DNA of 64,000 nucleotides from Lumbricus rubellus (Eukaryota; Annelida; Clitellata; Crassiclitellata; Lumbricidae): NCBI GenBank assembly GCA_945859605.1, contig OX243814.1, positions 35,605,452 to 35,669,451 of the forward strand, read 5' to 3'. Shown piece by piece: positions 11,125 to 22,164 of this stretch (position 1 is its first letter; each line of letters starts with the position of its first letter). The notes under the pieces were generated by a model. It saw only the letters and a program-made list of their open reading frames with translations, ran no database searches and was not told where the DNA came from. The position numbers and the translations under genes were made by a program.

Positions 11125-12520
11125 GCGATTCAAGATATACATTGTCTTAATACATGTCTAGCAGTATTTAATCTACTCCCCTCCACTGGTAGGAAATCAA
11201 GATTTCTGGAGGAGGCAATGGAGCTTTGGCGGACGATCGCCGAGGCAATTGCTTAGGCGCTTCGTCGTAAAATTCTGATGCAGTGTCCGCGCTATAGTCG
11301 GGAACGTCTCTGAATTGTAAGCTTGACGGGGCAAAAAAAATGGAAAGAAGTGTAAGTGTTATTGTATTGAATTGCATTGTATTGTTATGTAATGGACACG
11401 AATGTCTGTAAGCTTATGTTATAATTTTTTAACCATTTCAAAAACGTTTGTGCTCCTATATAGCCTACTAGAGCAGAGAGTCAGCCAATTTCGAGACGCC
11501 CAGATTTTCAAATTGAATTTCCCAATTTCTTTCCATTAGGATAAGTGTTTTCGATATTAACCGTATACATGATGTGCAATATAACCGTCTATAATGTTGC
11601 CCTTGTTCCAAAGTTCTAGAGGCATGTCAACTTAATTTTCTGCAACGAACGAGATATATGCTATATTAAAACTAAAACTCATTGAAAAAAATTGTTTTCA
11701 ACTTATTAATATTTAGTAGCCTATGTATCTGATTGTGAAATGTTTATATTGTTATTGTATGATCAGTATGGAACATAGTGAAAGACAAGAGATGATGGAT
11801 GTCACTGGCTTCTCTGCAACGTAGATGGAGAGATAGCCTAATTATTTGGATGTTCGAAGTCTTTAGTTATCAAACCGTTCTTCGGAAATTATCTTTAGCC
11901 TTAATTTAAAACCTGAAGATGTTACACGCACACGAATTGCTTAAATAAACCAGAATCTTAAAGAGAAGGCTATTTGTTATTATCTTGTTGGAATTTCACA
12001 GTAACCCATAGCTGAACGAAAAATTGAGTTCGAGAGTATTTTCACAATTTGCAAGGATTATATTTTATGCGACATCTATTCTTGCTATTTCTAGGCTGTT
12101 GAGGTGTACATAATAATAATAATATTCGTTTTATTGACAAAATAACCGGTCGACATAACGCGACAGTTGAAAAACACAAAGAGAGCAGCGGATAAAGCCT
12201 AATAAATGTTTTTATACAGCATCCATGTTATGAAGTTTTTATTGTTTTTAATGGATAATTCAAATGGATGTGATCTAGGGCGCATATTATATTTGCCAGG
12301 AAGTCTATCGGAGAAAAATTTGTGAAGTAAGCCTACATGATTGTTATCCTTAAGTTTAGCTGTGGAGATGGCAGCATCAGTCGCCTCAGCCATAATGTTT
12401 GCTTTAGGGGAGTGGAAGGGAAGGAATGTATATATTCACGTTATGCAGGGATAGGCTACACTGTGATCTTGTTATTAAATATTACTATTATTATTATTAT
12501 AAAATTTCCCGAAGTAGTTA
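11125..12520. other. Intergenic, nothing recognised
   Basis: AT-rich DNA between the MITE and a purine-rich repeat. The short open frames at 11168-11377 and 12199-12393 show no family pattern. Nothing else is supported. Confidence 0.4.
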
Positions 12521-12522
12521 TA

Positions 12523-12672
12523 GGAAGAGAGGGAGGGTGGGAGGGCAGGGCAAGGCAGGGGAGGGGCGGGAGGGAGGGCGGGAGGGAGAGGGAGGCAGGG
12601 GAATGAAGGTAGGGAGGTAGTGAGGGAGGGAGGGAGGGAGAAAGACAGGGGAAGGGAGGTAGGGAGGGATGG
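12523..12672. repeat. Purine-rich GGGA minisatellite
   Basis: A run of GGGA/GGGC/AGGG units about 150 bases long, almost all purine on the plus strand. Strand-asymmetric tracts like this may adopt triplex or G-quadruplex forms. The open frames across it are artefacts. Confidence 0.85.
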
Positions 12673-12849
12673 TTGGAGGTCTTTTCAGTCACAGCGACGC
12701 GTGGCGGGGTACAGCTAGTAAGAAATAAAGATCACTACCTTTTATTTTAATTGCCGATTGATGAGACTTCAAGGGAAACCGAAAGATTCTAGGAGTCTCG
12801 TTACCTACTGCTATGGTATATGCCTATATGGTATGGTAAATGGGCATTA

Positions 12850-13492
12850 TTTTATAAAGCGCCTCTTACAGACTAGCTAATCAGCGTAACAGCCCCGAGG
12901 AAATAAAAAAAGACTTCAAGTAGCAAAGGACTGAAGATGACACCCCCAATAAGATCTTACTACGGATAGTGGGACGGAGGTCATTCCACATAGAAGGGCA
13001 TACAATGGCAAAGGCACGGTGTTGGGCCATGGCAGTCCTTGTCCTTGGAACCAAAAGATCAAGTCTATCAGCAGACCGGAAAGGCCGCGAAGAGACTGCA
13101 GAAATGGGTTTATGCATCAAGTCACAAAGGTATTTGGGAGCTTGTCCAGTTTGAGTTTTCGAAACTAAGAGCAGTACCTTGAATTGGATACGAGAGGCAA
13201 CGGGAAGCCAATGAAGAACATCAGTCATGTAGGTAGAAATGTGGGTGTAGCGAGGTAGACGAGCAATGAGTCTGGCTGCCGAGTTTATAACTGACTGAAG
13301 GGGAGATAAGGGAACTTTGGGAAGCCCAACAAATAGTGAGTTGCGGTAGTCGATTCGACAGCAAATGAAAGCATGGTTGCATATGTGCTCAGCGTAAACT
13401 ACGGCACATACATGTATATAAACCAAAACGACTGCATATCGCTGATTGACGAGACTGCTAAGGAAACCGAAAAACGATTTGCATATTTTCAT
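12850..13492 (-). pseudogene. L2/CR1-type LINE, 3' part of the reverse transcriptase
   Basis: The minus frame 13492-12881 reads DYRNSLFVGLPKVPLSPLQ, SAARLIARLP, LHWLPVASRIQFKVLLLV, APKYLCDLM and PRTRTAMAQHRAFAIVCPSMWNDL. This is the usual C-terminal sequence of L2/CR1-clade non-LTR reverse transcriptases (thumb and after). The N-terminal endonuclease and the catalytic core are absent. Downstream on the same strand, AAGAGGCGCTTTATAAAATA (about 12850-12870) is the conserved LINE 3'-end motif also seen at 48513 and 55694. It is a 5'-truncated copy. The first 50 or so codons of the open frame are probably flanking sequence. Confidence 0.75.
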
Positions 13493-13920
13493 TGAGTTGA
13501 TAAGGCTATCTTAGCAATATAATTTTTCGAGAACTTTGACTTAGCTTTTTAGACATCAAATTTTTCTTCCGTTGTTCACGTTAGTTGCATTTTTGGCCGG
13601 CCAATTACACATGATTTGTTTGCGAGTTTCTTTAGTTTTTGTCTGCGTGTGTTAGTCTATGTCTGGTTGACTGCGCGCTTATGTCGGCGCGCAATTGTCC
13701 TGCGCGCTATTGACGGGACACCAATGTAATAAATGCCGAATGTAACAATGCTTGTACAGTGTACACTCTCCAGGTTCACAGCCACCTTTGACCTACAGAG
13801 GTTGGTGATTAACTACGCAGCCACCCCTAAAAGCCTGTACCTGTGGTACCAAATTTTAGGATTCGCCCCGTTCCTCGTTCCCGGCCAAGTCCCTACTTCC
13901 CACCCTGCAAATGAAAAGGT
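13493..13920. other. Intergenic, nothing recognised
   Basis: Unique-looking sequence between the LINE fragment and an inverted duplication. No supported feature. Confidence 0.35.
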
Positions 13921-14745
13921 GCTTCTGTAACAGCAATCACACACCCAATACTTTTTCACGCATCGTATGCGATTTTTCCGAGAAGCAAATAGCGAGTATG
14001 GGTCTATAATTAGGCCTATAAAATTGTTCGCTAAAAATTCTAAAGCTAGCTAGACTTAGGCCTAAAGCTTAGGTTTTCATTTTCAAACGTTCGAATAATT
14101 ATCCGCTATCTCTGAATGAGAAATTTAATCACCAGCTTTCAAAATGAACGGACGAAAAGAGGAATAAACCAAACAAGTCGTTCGTCTAGTGCTCAGCAGA
14201 TTCTTTTTATTCAGAACAGTCCAAACAGTTTAAAACCAATTATAGAAATGTTTTGTTTGTGATTGTCCGAAAGAATCCGACTGGATAGATGGAAACGTAC
14301 CGTCGTCTAGACTGCTCGGCAGATTCTGTTTGTTCAGAACAGTCCAAATAGTTTAAAACCAATGATAAAAATACTTTGTTTGTGATTGTCCGACTGGATA
14401 GATGGAAACGTATACCGTGCCGTATATGCAGTCTATAAGCTTGTAAGCCTATTGATTCCCATAATGGTGCACGTGCGTTCCGAATAACAAGTAATGAACT
14501 CTAAGGAGTCATTAAGGATATAATAATTATAGAAAACAACAATGTCATAATTATAGAAAACAACAATGCATCGCGTAATAAGCTTAATGTTATTTTAAGC
14601 AAGAATGACTGAAAGCTGTGAAAGAATCTATTCACTGCAAAATAGCCTAGGCCTACTTTTGTGATTTCAGTTTGTGCCATAAAATTTCCAACAAACTGTC
14701 GCGGTAGGCTACCCCGAGCCGACGCCCAAGGAACCCTTAGGTAAC
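13921..14745 (+). repeat. Inverted duplication, arm 1
   Basis: The sequence from cttctgtaacagcaatcacac (13921) to the ccgagccgacgcccaaggaa region (about 14720) reappears in reverse orientation at 22165-23477. Shared blocks include gcgagtatgggtctataat, the aacagtccaaa/gactggatagatggaaacg block, and ataagcttaatgttatttta. Arm 2 carries a mariner element absent from this arm. Inside this arm, 14180-14303 and 14304-14425 form a 124 bp tandem duplication that arm 2 lacks. The arms flank CKP-B. Confidence 0.7.
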
Positions 14746-14755
14746 AGCTTCCGAG

Positions 14756-15254
14756 CAGTGGCGGATCCAAAACTCTTTCAAAAGGGAGGGAGGGAGGGCA
14801 AAAATTCTTGATCTTAGGACAGGGAAAAAATTTCGTCGTTGGTCGCCGAAAAAGTTGATGGGAAAAGTACTTTTCATCCGCCAAAAAAGTTGATGACCTT
14901 TTTAGTCATCAGTCTTTTTTTAGTCCTCCACGTCCATGGCATTTTTTGGAAAGTTAAAAGTTGCACTACATTTGATTCGACTCATTTGACGAACAAGTCG
15001 AACATTTTATTAACTCTCTTCCAAAATGCCTGGAATTATGGCAAAGTTTTCGTATATCATATTCACAAAGATAGAAAATAATAATTTGAGCTGGCTCCAC
15101 ATTTTCCGCAAAAGTTAAAGTAGAATATATCTCGGGAGTGCCATACTCCACTTCACCTACGATGGGAAAAAGGTTGTTTGTCCAATTATAGGCCATAAGA
15201 AAAACAAGCACTCGGCCATAAAACCCCCATGAGAAATTCCTGGCTACGCCACTA
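14756..15254. mobile_element. hAT-type non-autonomous element, probable
   Basis: The left end cagtggcggatccaaaa and right end cctggctacgccacta resemble the common hAT-MITE termini CAGTGGCGGATCC and GGATCC/CTACGCCACTG. The eight flanking bases do not match, so the ends are uncertain or the copy is rearranged. A second hAT-like terminus (gggccggacgttgtgcaccactg) ends at 15316, so two old elements may abut here. Confidence 0.4.
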
Positions 15255-15263
15255 CACATGACA

Positions 15264-15316
15264 ACCCGTCGCGGGCCGAATGTGGCCCGCGGGCCGGACG
15301 TTGTGCACCACTGTAA
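15264..15316 (-). mobile_element. hAT-like terminus
   Basis: On the minus strand CAGTGGTGCACAACGTCCGG is followed by a CCCGCGGGCC palindrome, the typical start of a hAT-type MITE. The other end was not found. It lies directly upstream of the block paralogous to the CKP first-exon region (15330-15450) and replaces the promoter block seen in CKP-A and CKP-C. Confidence 0.4.
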
Positions 15317-16084
15317 ATATACATTGTATAGGCCTATTATAACTGCCAGGTGCAGCAGTGCAATACGCGCATTCTTTGGTAAAGCCATCTGTCGATAGAC
15401 AGACTCGAATCAACAGATCTGCTTGACTGGAAGGAGCTTTGGTGAATACGTCGAAGGCTGAACTTTTTGAAACGCACAGTCAGTCAGGTTTTGTTTCTAT
15501 CAAAGTTCTTTTCAAAGTAAGAAGAAGGGTTAGGCCAACACCAATACACCATGTATGCCTTTGTCTCATGTTTTGTGTGGATCTTAGGTTTGTTAAGCTT
15601 AATTCTACAATCTGCATGCAGATGAAATAGTATGAGAGTGCATAACAGAGAATGAGGTTTTGTAACAGTGGTTTTTGATTGATTAAATATCACAAAAATT
15701 TCAAATCAAATCAATTGAATCAAATTTATTGAATCGATTTTGAACAGTGAATAGCCTGCATAGCCTACTACTGATCACAATGCACTTTAAATTAACAGAA
15801 GCGCTGGGATAAAAAACATATTAGTGAGTAGGCCCTACATTTAAATATGCAAGTATAATAGTGCACTAGAGAGTTATATCAATCGACTCGTGGGGAGAAG
15901 CAGCTAACGCTTATCTGGTCATTCCCATCAATTTCCTGCAGATAGGGCCTATCTGCGTTTCCACATTTGAAGTTTGTAACATGAAAACTCGAATCCACAA
16001 TCGTTAAATGTCGGGTCAAACAGCCGAAAGGACCACTGTCCTTATGTAAGCTTATAAGCCATAAGATGTTCTTTCTCTTCACAG

Positions 16085-19000
16085 ATGAAGACATTCGGTT
16101 TGTTTCTGATCGCCAGCATTCTGCTCGCTCACTCCTTCCATTCATCGGCTGCTCCGAACGGCGGCGAGTATAACGTAGACTATTCAGTAGCCTGTACACT
16201 ATACAGGTCGGCAGAGATGCCACTCTGAATCTTGAAAAAAAACTCGGTCGGAAAAATTGCCAGAAAAGGCTAGATCTACAATAATAATTATTTCTGTGAA
16301 AAATACATGGATTTTTCCATTTTTCCAACTCGAAATGTCTGACGATTTTTTTAGTCAGCCGATGATTAAAATGTGCTCCCTTTTCTTTCCCGATAAAATT
16401 TCTGATGTCCTTTACAAGTTTTTTGCTCCAAGATTTACAATTTTTGGTCCAAGTTAAAAAACATTCGACTTTTTCAAATCTTTTGTGCATTTTCACCTTT
16501 AAAAATCAATTGTAAAATAAATTATGTCAACAAGTCGGAAAAACCGCACTGGAAGCTGAGATAATCTTAAATCTGTAAACCGGTCGGCCATTTTGAAAAA
16601 TGGCTGCCATTGGGGCCAGGGGTAAAATCTGGGATGGATGGCCCTATTATAGCCAAATCGTTTTCTTTTGACATTTTCGTGGTATGTGCCAAATTTCATG
16701 CTTGTATCACAAAGTGAACAATTCCTTCACATTTTCGTTCCAGGCGGCTACACTACAGTGCGCGATGTATTAGCCGCCAAAAACCCACAGAAGATCGCGA
16801 TTTTAGAAGCAAAAGCATGGTATTGGATCATGGGCGCCCGCATAAATTTTGCAGTAGGGGACAAACACAATGGTCAGGGAGAATGTTTAGCAATAGCTTG
16901 AAAATGCAAAGCAGAAAAATAAGAACACGGTTATTTTACACATACATATGGGGTCCTATATGCCAATTTTTCAGTTTCACGTTGTGCATAATTATTGGTA
17001 GCATTAGCGCTTTAGTGCGAGGAAATTGGTTAAAAACCAATAAATAGTAGTAAAAAATAAAATCGATTTTCCAGAGGGGGCAAGTGCCCCTCTTGCCCCT
17101 ATGTGCGGACGCCCATGTATTTGATTGTTGTACGCCGCGGTGAACAGTTTTTGGGCCAGAAATAGTACGAAAAGCAATTTTGATGACCAAAAACGTCATC
17201 AGAAATCTCGACTACTAAAACAGGGTCATCAGAAATAAGGCAAACTCGAAAAAGGTCGACAGGAAATTTGTTCAAAGAAAGTTGGTAAAACACCCACCCT
17301 CAATCAAAGACTGGTATAAACGGCCTTGTACTGAGAGTTGGGTGAGCTATGTGTCAGTGAGGATCTGATGGAGCTTGACCCTGTATTCGACTTGGTGGAA
17401 ACCATGACGACCACAGTAGCCGTTCAAAATACCACAATTGTTACCATCAAGCAAATAGAGCACTACAGAGATTGTAACTGAATGTAAGACTTAAATGTTG
17501 TTTTATTTCATGTAGAGCAAGAAATGGGAAAGAGAATGGAACTATCCGATTTCTTGCAAAGATCAAAAAAGTTTCTACAATTAACATGTAACACAGTGTA
17601 CCAATAATTAAGGAGTAGGCCTAATATCTATTTCTTGCTAAAAATCAGTTTTATTGCAACAAAAATTGTTGGTAAGAGTAGGCCTACTGTCAATAATTAT
17701 TACGAAACCGTATTATGTGGCAACAGTTCGCAATGATATAGATGATGCAAGAATGGAATAAGTACAGTAACTAATGCTTTACTTTGGGTGCCATTCACTA
17801 GCTGCGATTCAAATAACATTCATCATTTTATTGGGATAAGAGTAAGTAAATTTTGTCTGACATATTATAGCAATTGCATACATACAGAATTAAGTCAACA
17901 TCTGCATAATGAATTAATGATTATAACCAGGGCCGGATTAAGCAATGTCGGGGCCCTGTTCGGGAATTTTTGTGGGGGCCCTGTTTGGGATTTTTTTTGC
18001 GGAAAATTAGGAAAATTTTTCGGGAAAAATTTTACCATTTCATCCACCAAAAAAGTTGACGACCTTTTTTTTTAGTCATCCGCCGAAATTTTTCTGTCAA
18101 TGAATCTTATCGCTCAAAAGACATCCTTCTAATAATTCTAATTACTTCCAATCATCCTTCACCGTCCACAGCATAACTATTTGTGCATCACTTGTAATAT
18201 CATTAGGCTACTTCGACGCTCTGTTATAATCAGGGCCGGATTAAGGCATGTTCAACATGTTCCGCGGAACAGGGGCCCCCACACTTTAGGGGCCCCACAA
18301 ATGTGTAAAAAAAAATTTTCAGGAAATTTCGGCCACACGACCATTTTCCCAAAAATTTCGGCAAATTACTATAAAAAAAAAAAAAAAAAAAAAAGGTCGT
18401 CTACTTTTTTGGTGGATGAAATGGTACGATTTTTTAAAAAATTAACGAATCCAGAAAAGTGGAATTATTTATGTGTGAATTATTGACGTATTGTCACAAA
18501 GGATCCGAGTGGCTGACCCCTCCTCAGCGAGGAAAAACGCAAAGAAAATGGTTGACTTATTGTCACAATCAATTGTTTTATTGAGCCAAGAAGCACACAA
18601 GATATTATGTCATCACATCACGACATAGTCTACACTATAGTGACCACAACAGTCATAACAACGGCGGTGATGAGGATGATAACGATGACGACGTTCATGA
18701 TGACGACAATAATTACGAAATGATAATGATGATGATTCTCATGATGCATATGATAGTGATAGTAATGTCCATGATAACAATTAATAGTAACGTTGGTGGT
18801 GGTGATGATGATGATCATGATTGTGACCATGATCGTGATCATGATAATGATGATCGTCATTATCATCATCATCATCATCTCAATGTTTTAATCGTTACTG
18901 TTTGACGGTAATTATCAATTTCGTGTAAATAAATCAATGTTTAATTCATAATGACGATGATCACCTGCTTGTAAACTATTAGGCCTATTCTAAAAAAGGC

Positions 19001-19217
19001 TGGTAAAGAACTCAAATTGAATTTTTCAAGGGAATGTCATCCGGAGGGATTCTCATGTTTGAAAAACTCGTGCTGCCCTGGGCTCACTTGCACCTTCTGC
19101 ACTCCGGACGCTAAAAAACCCGTTAAAGGATTCGTTAAAGGAGTCGTTAAAAGAGCCGTTAAAGGAGCCGTTAACTCTGGTTTTTGTTACTGCGAAGTAC
19201 GTATCAGTGTAGGCTAA
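16085..19217 (+). CDS. CKP-B: secreted cysteine-knot-type peptide precursor, three coding exons
   Basis: Exons: signal 16085-16163, propeptide 17516-17570, cysteine-knot 19031-19217 (TAA 19215-19217). ATG follows directly on a ttctcttcacag acceptor, so a non-coding exon lies upstream. The signal exon encodes about 26 residues with a hydrophobic core FLIASILLA and a small-residue cleavage region. The propeptide exon is charged, contains KR and ends in lysines just before the first cysteine, as in peptides released by a convertase. The last exon has eight cysteines spaced C-6-C-4-CC-4-C-2-C, then a 23-residue stretch and C-1-C. C...C...CC...C matches the inhibitor cystine-knot pattern. The stretch holds four VK(G/R)x repeats. 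Splice phases 1 and 2 agree throughout. The first donor is GCGAGT (a GC type), so expression depends on a GC-AG intron or is impaired. GTACGT at 19197 is a possible further donor, conserved in CKP-C. Role unknown: antimicrobial, signalling or toxin-like are all possible. Confidence 0.6.
16829..17117. mobile_element. hAT-type MITE in CKP-B intron 2
   Basis: Ends CATGGGCGCCCGCAT and ATGTGCGGACGCCCATG are inverted copies. Flanking 8 bp are TATTGGAT (16821-16828) and TATTTGAT (17118-17125), 7 of 8 identical, as expected for an aged hAT target duplication. There is no transposase. A one-ended relative starts at 19458. Confidence 0.65.
17571..19030. other. CKP-B intron 3 with decayed hAT ends and poly-A
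   Basis: Two starts of the form AGGGCCGGATTAAG (17933 and 18234) resemble hAT-MITE termini of the 26464-26673 element. Neither has a clear right end. A poly-A run at 18375-18394 and a ggtcgtctacttttttggtggatgaaatgg stretch repeated in inverted form near 18030-18070 suggest a pair of decayed elements. Confidence 0.4.
18640..18890. repeat. GAT/CAT-rich microsatellite
   Basis: Imperfect GAT/ATG/CAT units. Open frames in both directions consist of repetitive Met/Ile/His and are not genes. CKP-C has a similar tract at 28410-28545, and another lies near the orphan copies at 30238-30318. Confidence 0.8.
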
Positions 19218-20282
19218 CGTCAGATGACTCCCATCTGTCTTATGTGATTCTCGGTGTACGTTGCTATATTCATAGTTGTTAAAAGCGTCTCCGTTTGTTT
19301 TTTTCTTATTTCTTTTTGCCACGTTTTCGTCTTTTATAGCATAGGCTATATCTTATTTTATGCAGCTTAGGCCTACTTGCTTTATTTATACTTTACTACT
19401 ACTCTTATTCTCTTATTTTTTGGGTTAAATTTGATATCTCTTAGGATGTCTACGTGTTCATGGGCGCCCGCACATAGGGGCATGAGGGGCACTTGCCCCT
19501 GGAAAGTTGACACTTATTTTTTAATTACTCCTTGTTGGTTTTTAACTAATTTATTTGCACAAAACAGCTAATGAACACAGTATGAAACTGAGAAATATGC
19601 ATTAAGAAACCTCTATGAAATTAAACTACCCATGTTCTTAATTCCCTGCTTTGCCTTTCTCGAGCTCTTGCAGTACAATTTAACGTGACCATTGTTTTTT
19701 TAAACATTTTTAAATATTCTGTTAGTCGCTCTGAAGTATAGGCCTACTAGTTAGGCCCTATATCGGATTTGTTATACAGTGTACACTGTACACTGTACAC
19801 TGTATAGTATGCATTGCATACAAAACGATTGAAATGCAGTGAAAACACTGTTCAACCGACATTTGTTAAAACATATTGCCTATATACATGTAGCTTAAAG
19901 AATGATGTCATTTATTTGACAGAAATTACTCGAATTGTTTTAATTCATGATTTTATAGCTGTTTTTGTTATTGTTTCGATTGCAAAACTGAAAACTGAAT
20001 GCATTCAGAAACGGCATTGAAAACACGCTGCAAACACTAAATAGGTGTTTCTTGGTTGTATTGCAGAAACCTAAGTGAATTTGAGACAGCAGTAGTTGTT
20101 CCGAAGAATCGACCAATGAGTGTGGATCAGTTCGGATGAAGCAGGATCTTAATCGGAACTGAGTGTTGTCTGTTGACACTGACTTTGAATAGCCTACTAT
20201 TATATACCTGATCGGTTTCAGCATTGAATGAGCAAAATAAAAATATTGATGAATCAATAAATTTGTTGTGTCATATCACCTC
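19218..20282. other. Region downstream of CKP-B
   Basis: Contains the one-ended hAT-like start at 19458 (catgggcgcccgcacatag), a short acactgt tandem at 19776-19803 and AT-rich DNA. No gene recognised. Confidence 0.4.
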
Positions 20283-21615
20283 GTCTTCCTCATGTGCAGT
20301 TGTGGTCACATAAAAATGCATAATATCGATATTCACTGGATCGGTTCTTACTGTCACCATCTCCTTTCGTCATTGATTCGTCCGTAGATTTTTTTATCCT
20401 TGGGCACTCACTTATACCGACAAGAACCGTGTGTACATTGTTGTACAACCGCATGACATCGTGAACGTGCATGTGTTGACAGTAGGCATTTGAATAACAG
20501 GGACTCTGTTAGATACACACTGCCCCATTTCCCATTCCTCAACTGTGCACAACTCTAGCCTTGCAAAACGTAATTACACTTCGCAGACTCACAGTGAAAT
20601 GTAATTATAATTTTTTATTACCTTTTGTAAATCTAGATAGGGCCTATTATCAGAATTGAACAATCATTAACATGACAGAGAATGCCTGGCGAGTTGGGCA
20701 TACTCTAGTCTAGATTCCTACGCAATAGTCAACTAGAGACTAAGTGGAACATGTAGGGACTATATCTTTCGTGTGAGATTCCTAGTAGGCCTACTCAGAT
20801 AATTTGCTGCCATCCTCTATATTTCAAGAAAATAATAAATATTAGTATCTGGAGGGAAAGATTGTCCTTGTCCGAATTTCGATTAGACTACCAACGATTG
20901 AGTGCTGGGAAATTTCACGGAAATTCAGGGAAGTATAAAATCATTTAAGTGGTCCATGATTGAATCCGAACTAATGTGAAACTAATTGAGCTTAGTTATT
21001 ATGATTGGAAACGATAATTAGAAACCGTGTTAGCAACGCTTAGTTAATAATATTTTCGAACAACGTGAATTCAAAAGACATTGAACACAGAATAATTTCT
21101 GGAAGAACTTTATCTTTAATTACGATCATTGGTATTTGTCAACGAAGCTTGTCAATTGTAATTATCTTTCGACTGTTTAATTAAATAATTGAATACAGAA
21201 GTTGTCAAACAATTAATAGATAGAAACTTCTATAATGGCTGACGATACTTCAGATAAAGAGAGAGTTGAAGTGATAGAAGAGGGAGAAAAGGGAGAAACA
21301 CCTGAAATTCTTGATCAGGTAGAAATAAGGACTAAACAAGTCGGAGAACTTCTCTTAATCTTTTCAGAGACCATGGGGAAATTTATGGAGCGCCATGAAT
21401 CCCAATTTGAGTAGCCTATTGATGAATTCATCAATTAATTTTCACTACCGTACCATCTAAAACATTCCATCTCCTCTTGCTCATGTGCCGTTGTGGCCGC
21501 ATACAAATGCATAAGCTTAATGACGATATTCACTGGATCGGCTCTTACTGTTAGATACTTTTGTAATTGATTCATCCGTAGATTTCTTTATCCTTGGGCA
21601 CTCAGTTATATCCCG
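20283..21615. repeat. Direct repeats of about 145 bp, 1.19 kb apart
   Basis: 20283-20425 and 21472-21615 share tgcataa, gatattcactggatcgg, attgattc(g/a)tccgtaga and tttatccttgggcactca in the same order. The copies differ at many positions. The DNA between carries a 59-codon frame (21235-21414). This could be an old tandem duplication or the flanks of a decayed element; the repeats lack TG...CA ends, so LTRs are not supported. Confidence 0.5.
21235..21414 (+). CDS. Small acidic open frame, 59 codons, unrecognised
   Basis: ATG 21235 to TAG 21412-21414. The product begins MADDTSDKERVEVIEEGEKG and goes on as a charged, probably helical peptide rich in Glu and Lys, with a hydrophobic LLLIF stretch near residue 42. 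There is no signal peptide and no cysteine. The composition resembles the N-terminus of a retroelement Gag, or a small coiled coil. No splice or poly-A signals decide the matter. It is either the start of a decayed element frame or a chance frame. Confidence 0.25.
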   Translation: MADDTSDKERVEVIEEGEKGETPEILDQVEIRTKQVGELLLIFSETMGKFMERHESQFE

Positions 21616-22135
21616 CTAACAGGGACACCTATTTACATGTGCACAATTATTTTAACTGATGGCTAAACGGTTGATATCATGGCCAGAAGTACGAATATCG
21701 AACTGAAAGTTTACAAGCGTAAAGACAATTCATATGTACACTCAGTGGCCAGATTTCATCAAACTATTGCAAACAGAACAAAAGTTATATCACTTTTAGT
21801 GAGGCCACCCCCGTTTATTGACAATTAGGCCTACGTATTAAATATACTGGACCAGGTGTATGGAACTCGATTGCTAATCATATTCAGCAGGCATCAAGAT
21901 TACTAAGGGCTAGGCCAATGCTACGTGACTATTTCGTTAATGATTGCGAAGATGTTTAACCATGTAAGCACTGTTTTTTGTTTTGTTTTGTATGTTGTTG
22001 TTTATTTAGTTAAGTTTACTACATTATAATTGTCATCTCATTCTGTTTTTAGCCTACAGTTCAATTCATGATATCAACCGTTTAGCCATCAGTTAAAATT
22101 GCACATGTAAATAGGTGTCCCTTTTAGCGGGATAT
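21608..22135. mobile_element. TIR element carrying a LINE fragment
   Basis: The ends are inverted copies of about 70 bases: ATATCCCGCTAACAGGGACACC, then ctatttacatgtgcacaatt and gatggctaaacggttgatatc, with the reverse complement at the right ending in AGCGGGATAT. Inside, the plus frame 21839-21959 reads GVWNSIANHIQQASRLLRAR and RDYFVNDCEDV then stop, the usual extreme C-terminus of a non-LTR reverse transcriptase. A LINE end has therefore been trapped between inverted copies, or the palindrome formed after insertion. No transposase. Confidence 0.6.
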
Positions 22136-22164
22136 TCATCCCATATAGGGCAGTAATTTTCAAC

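Noticed and set aside
20283..21615. Direct repeats as LTRs of a small retrotransposon
   Set aside because: No TG...CA ends, no target duplication, no primer site and no pol sequence between them.
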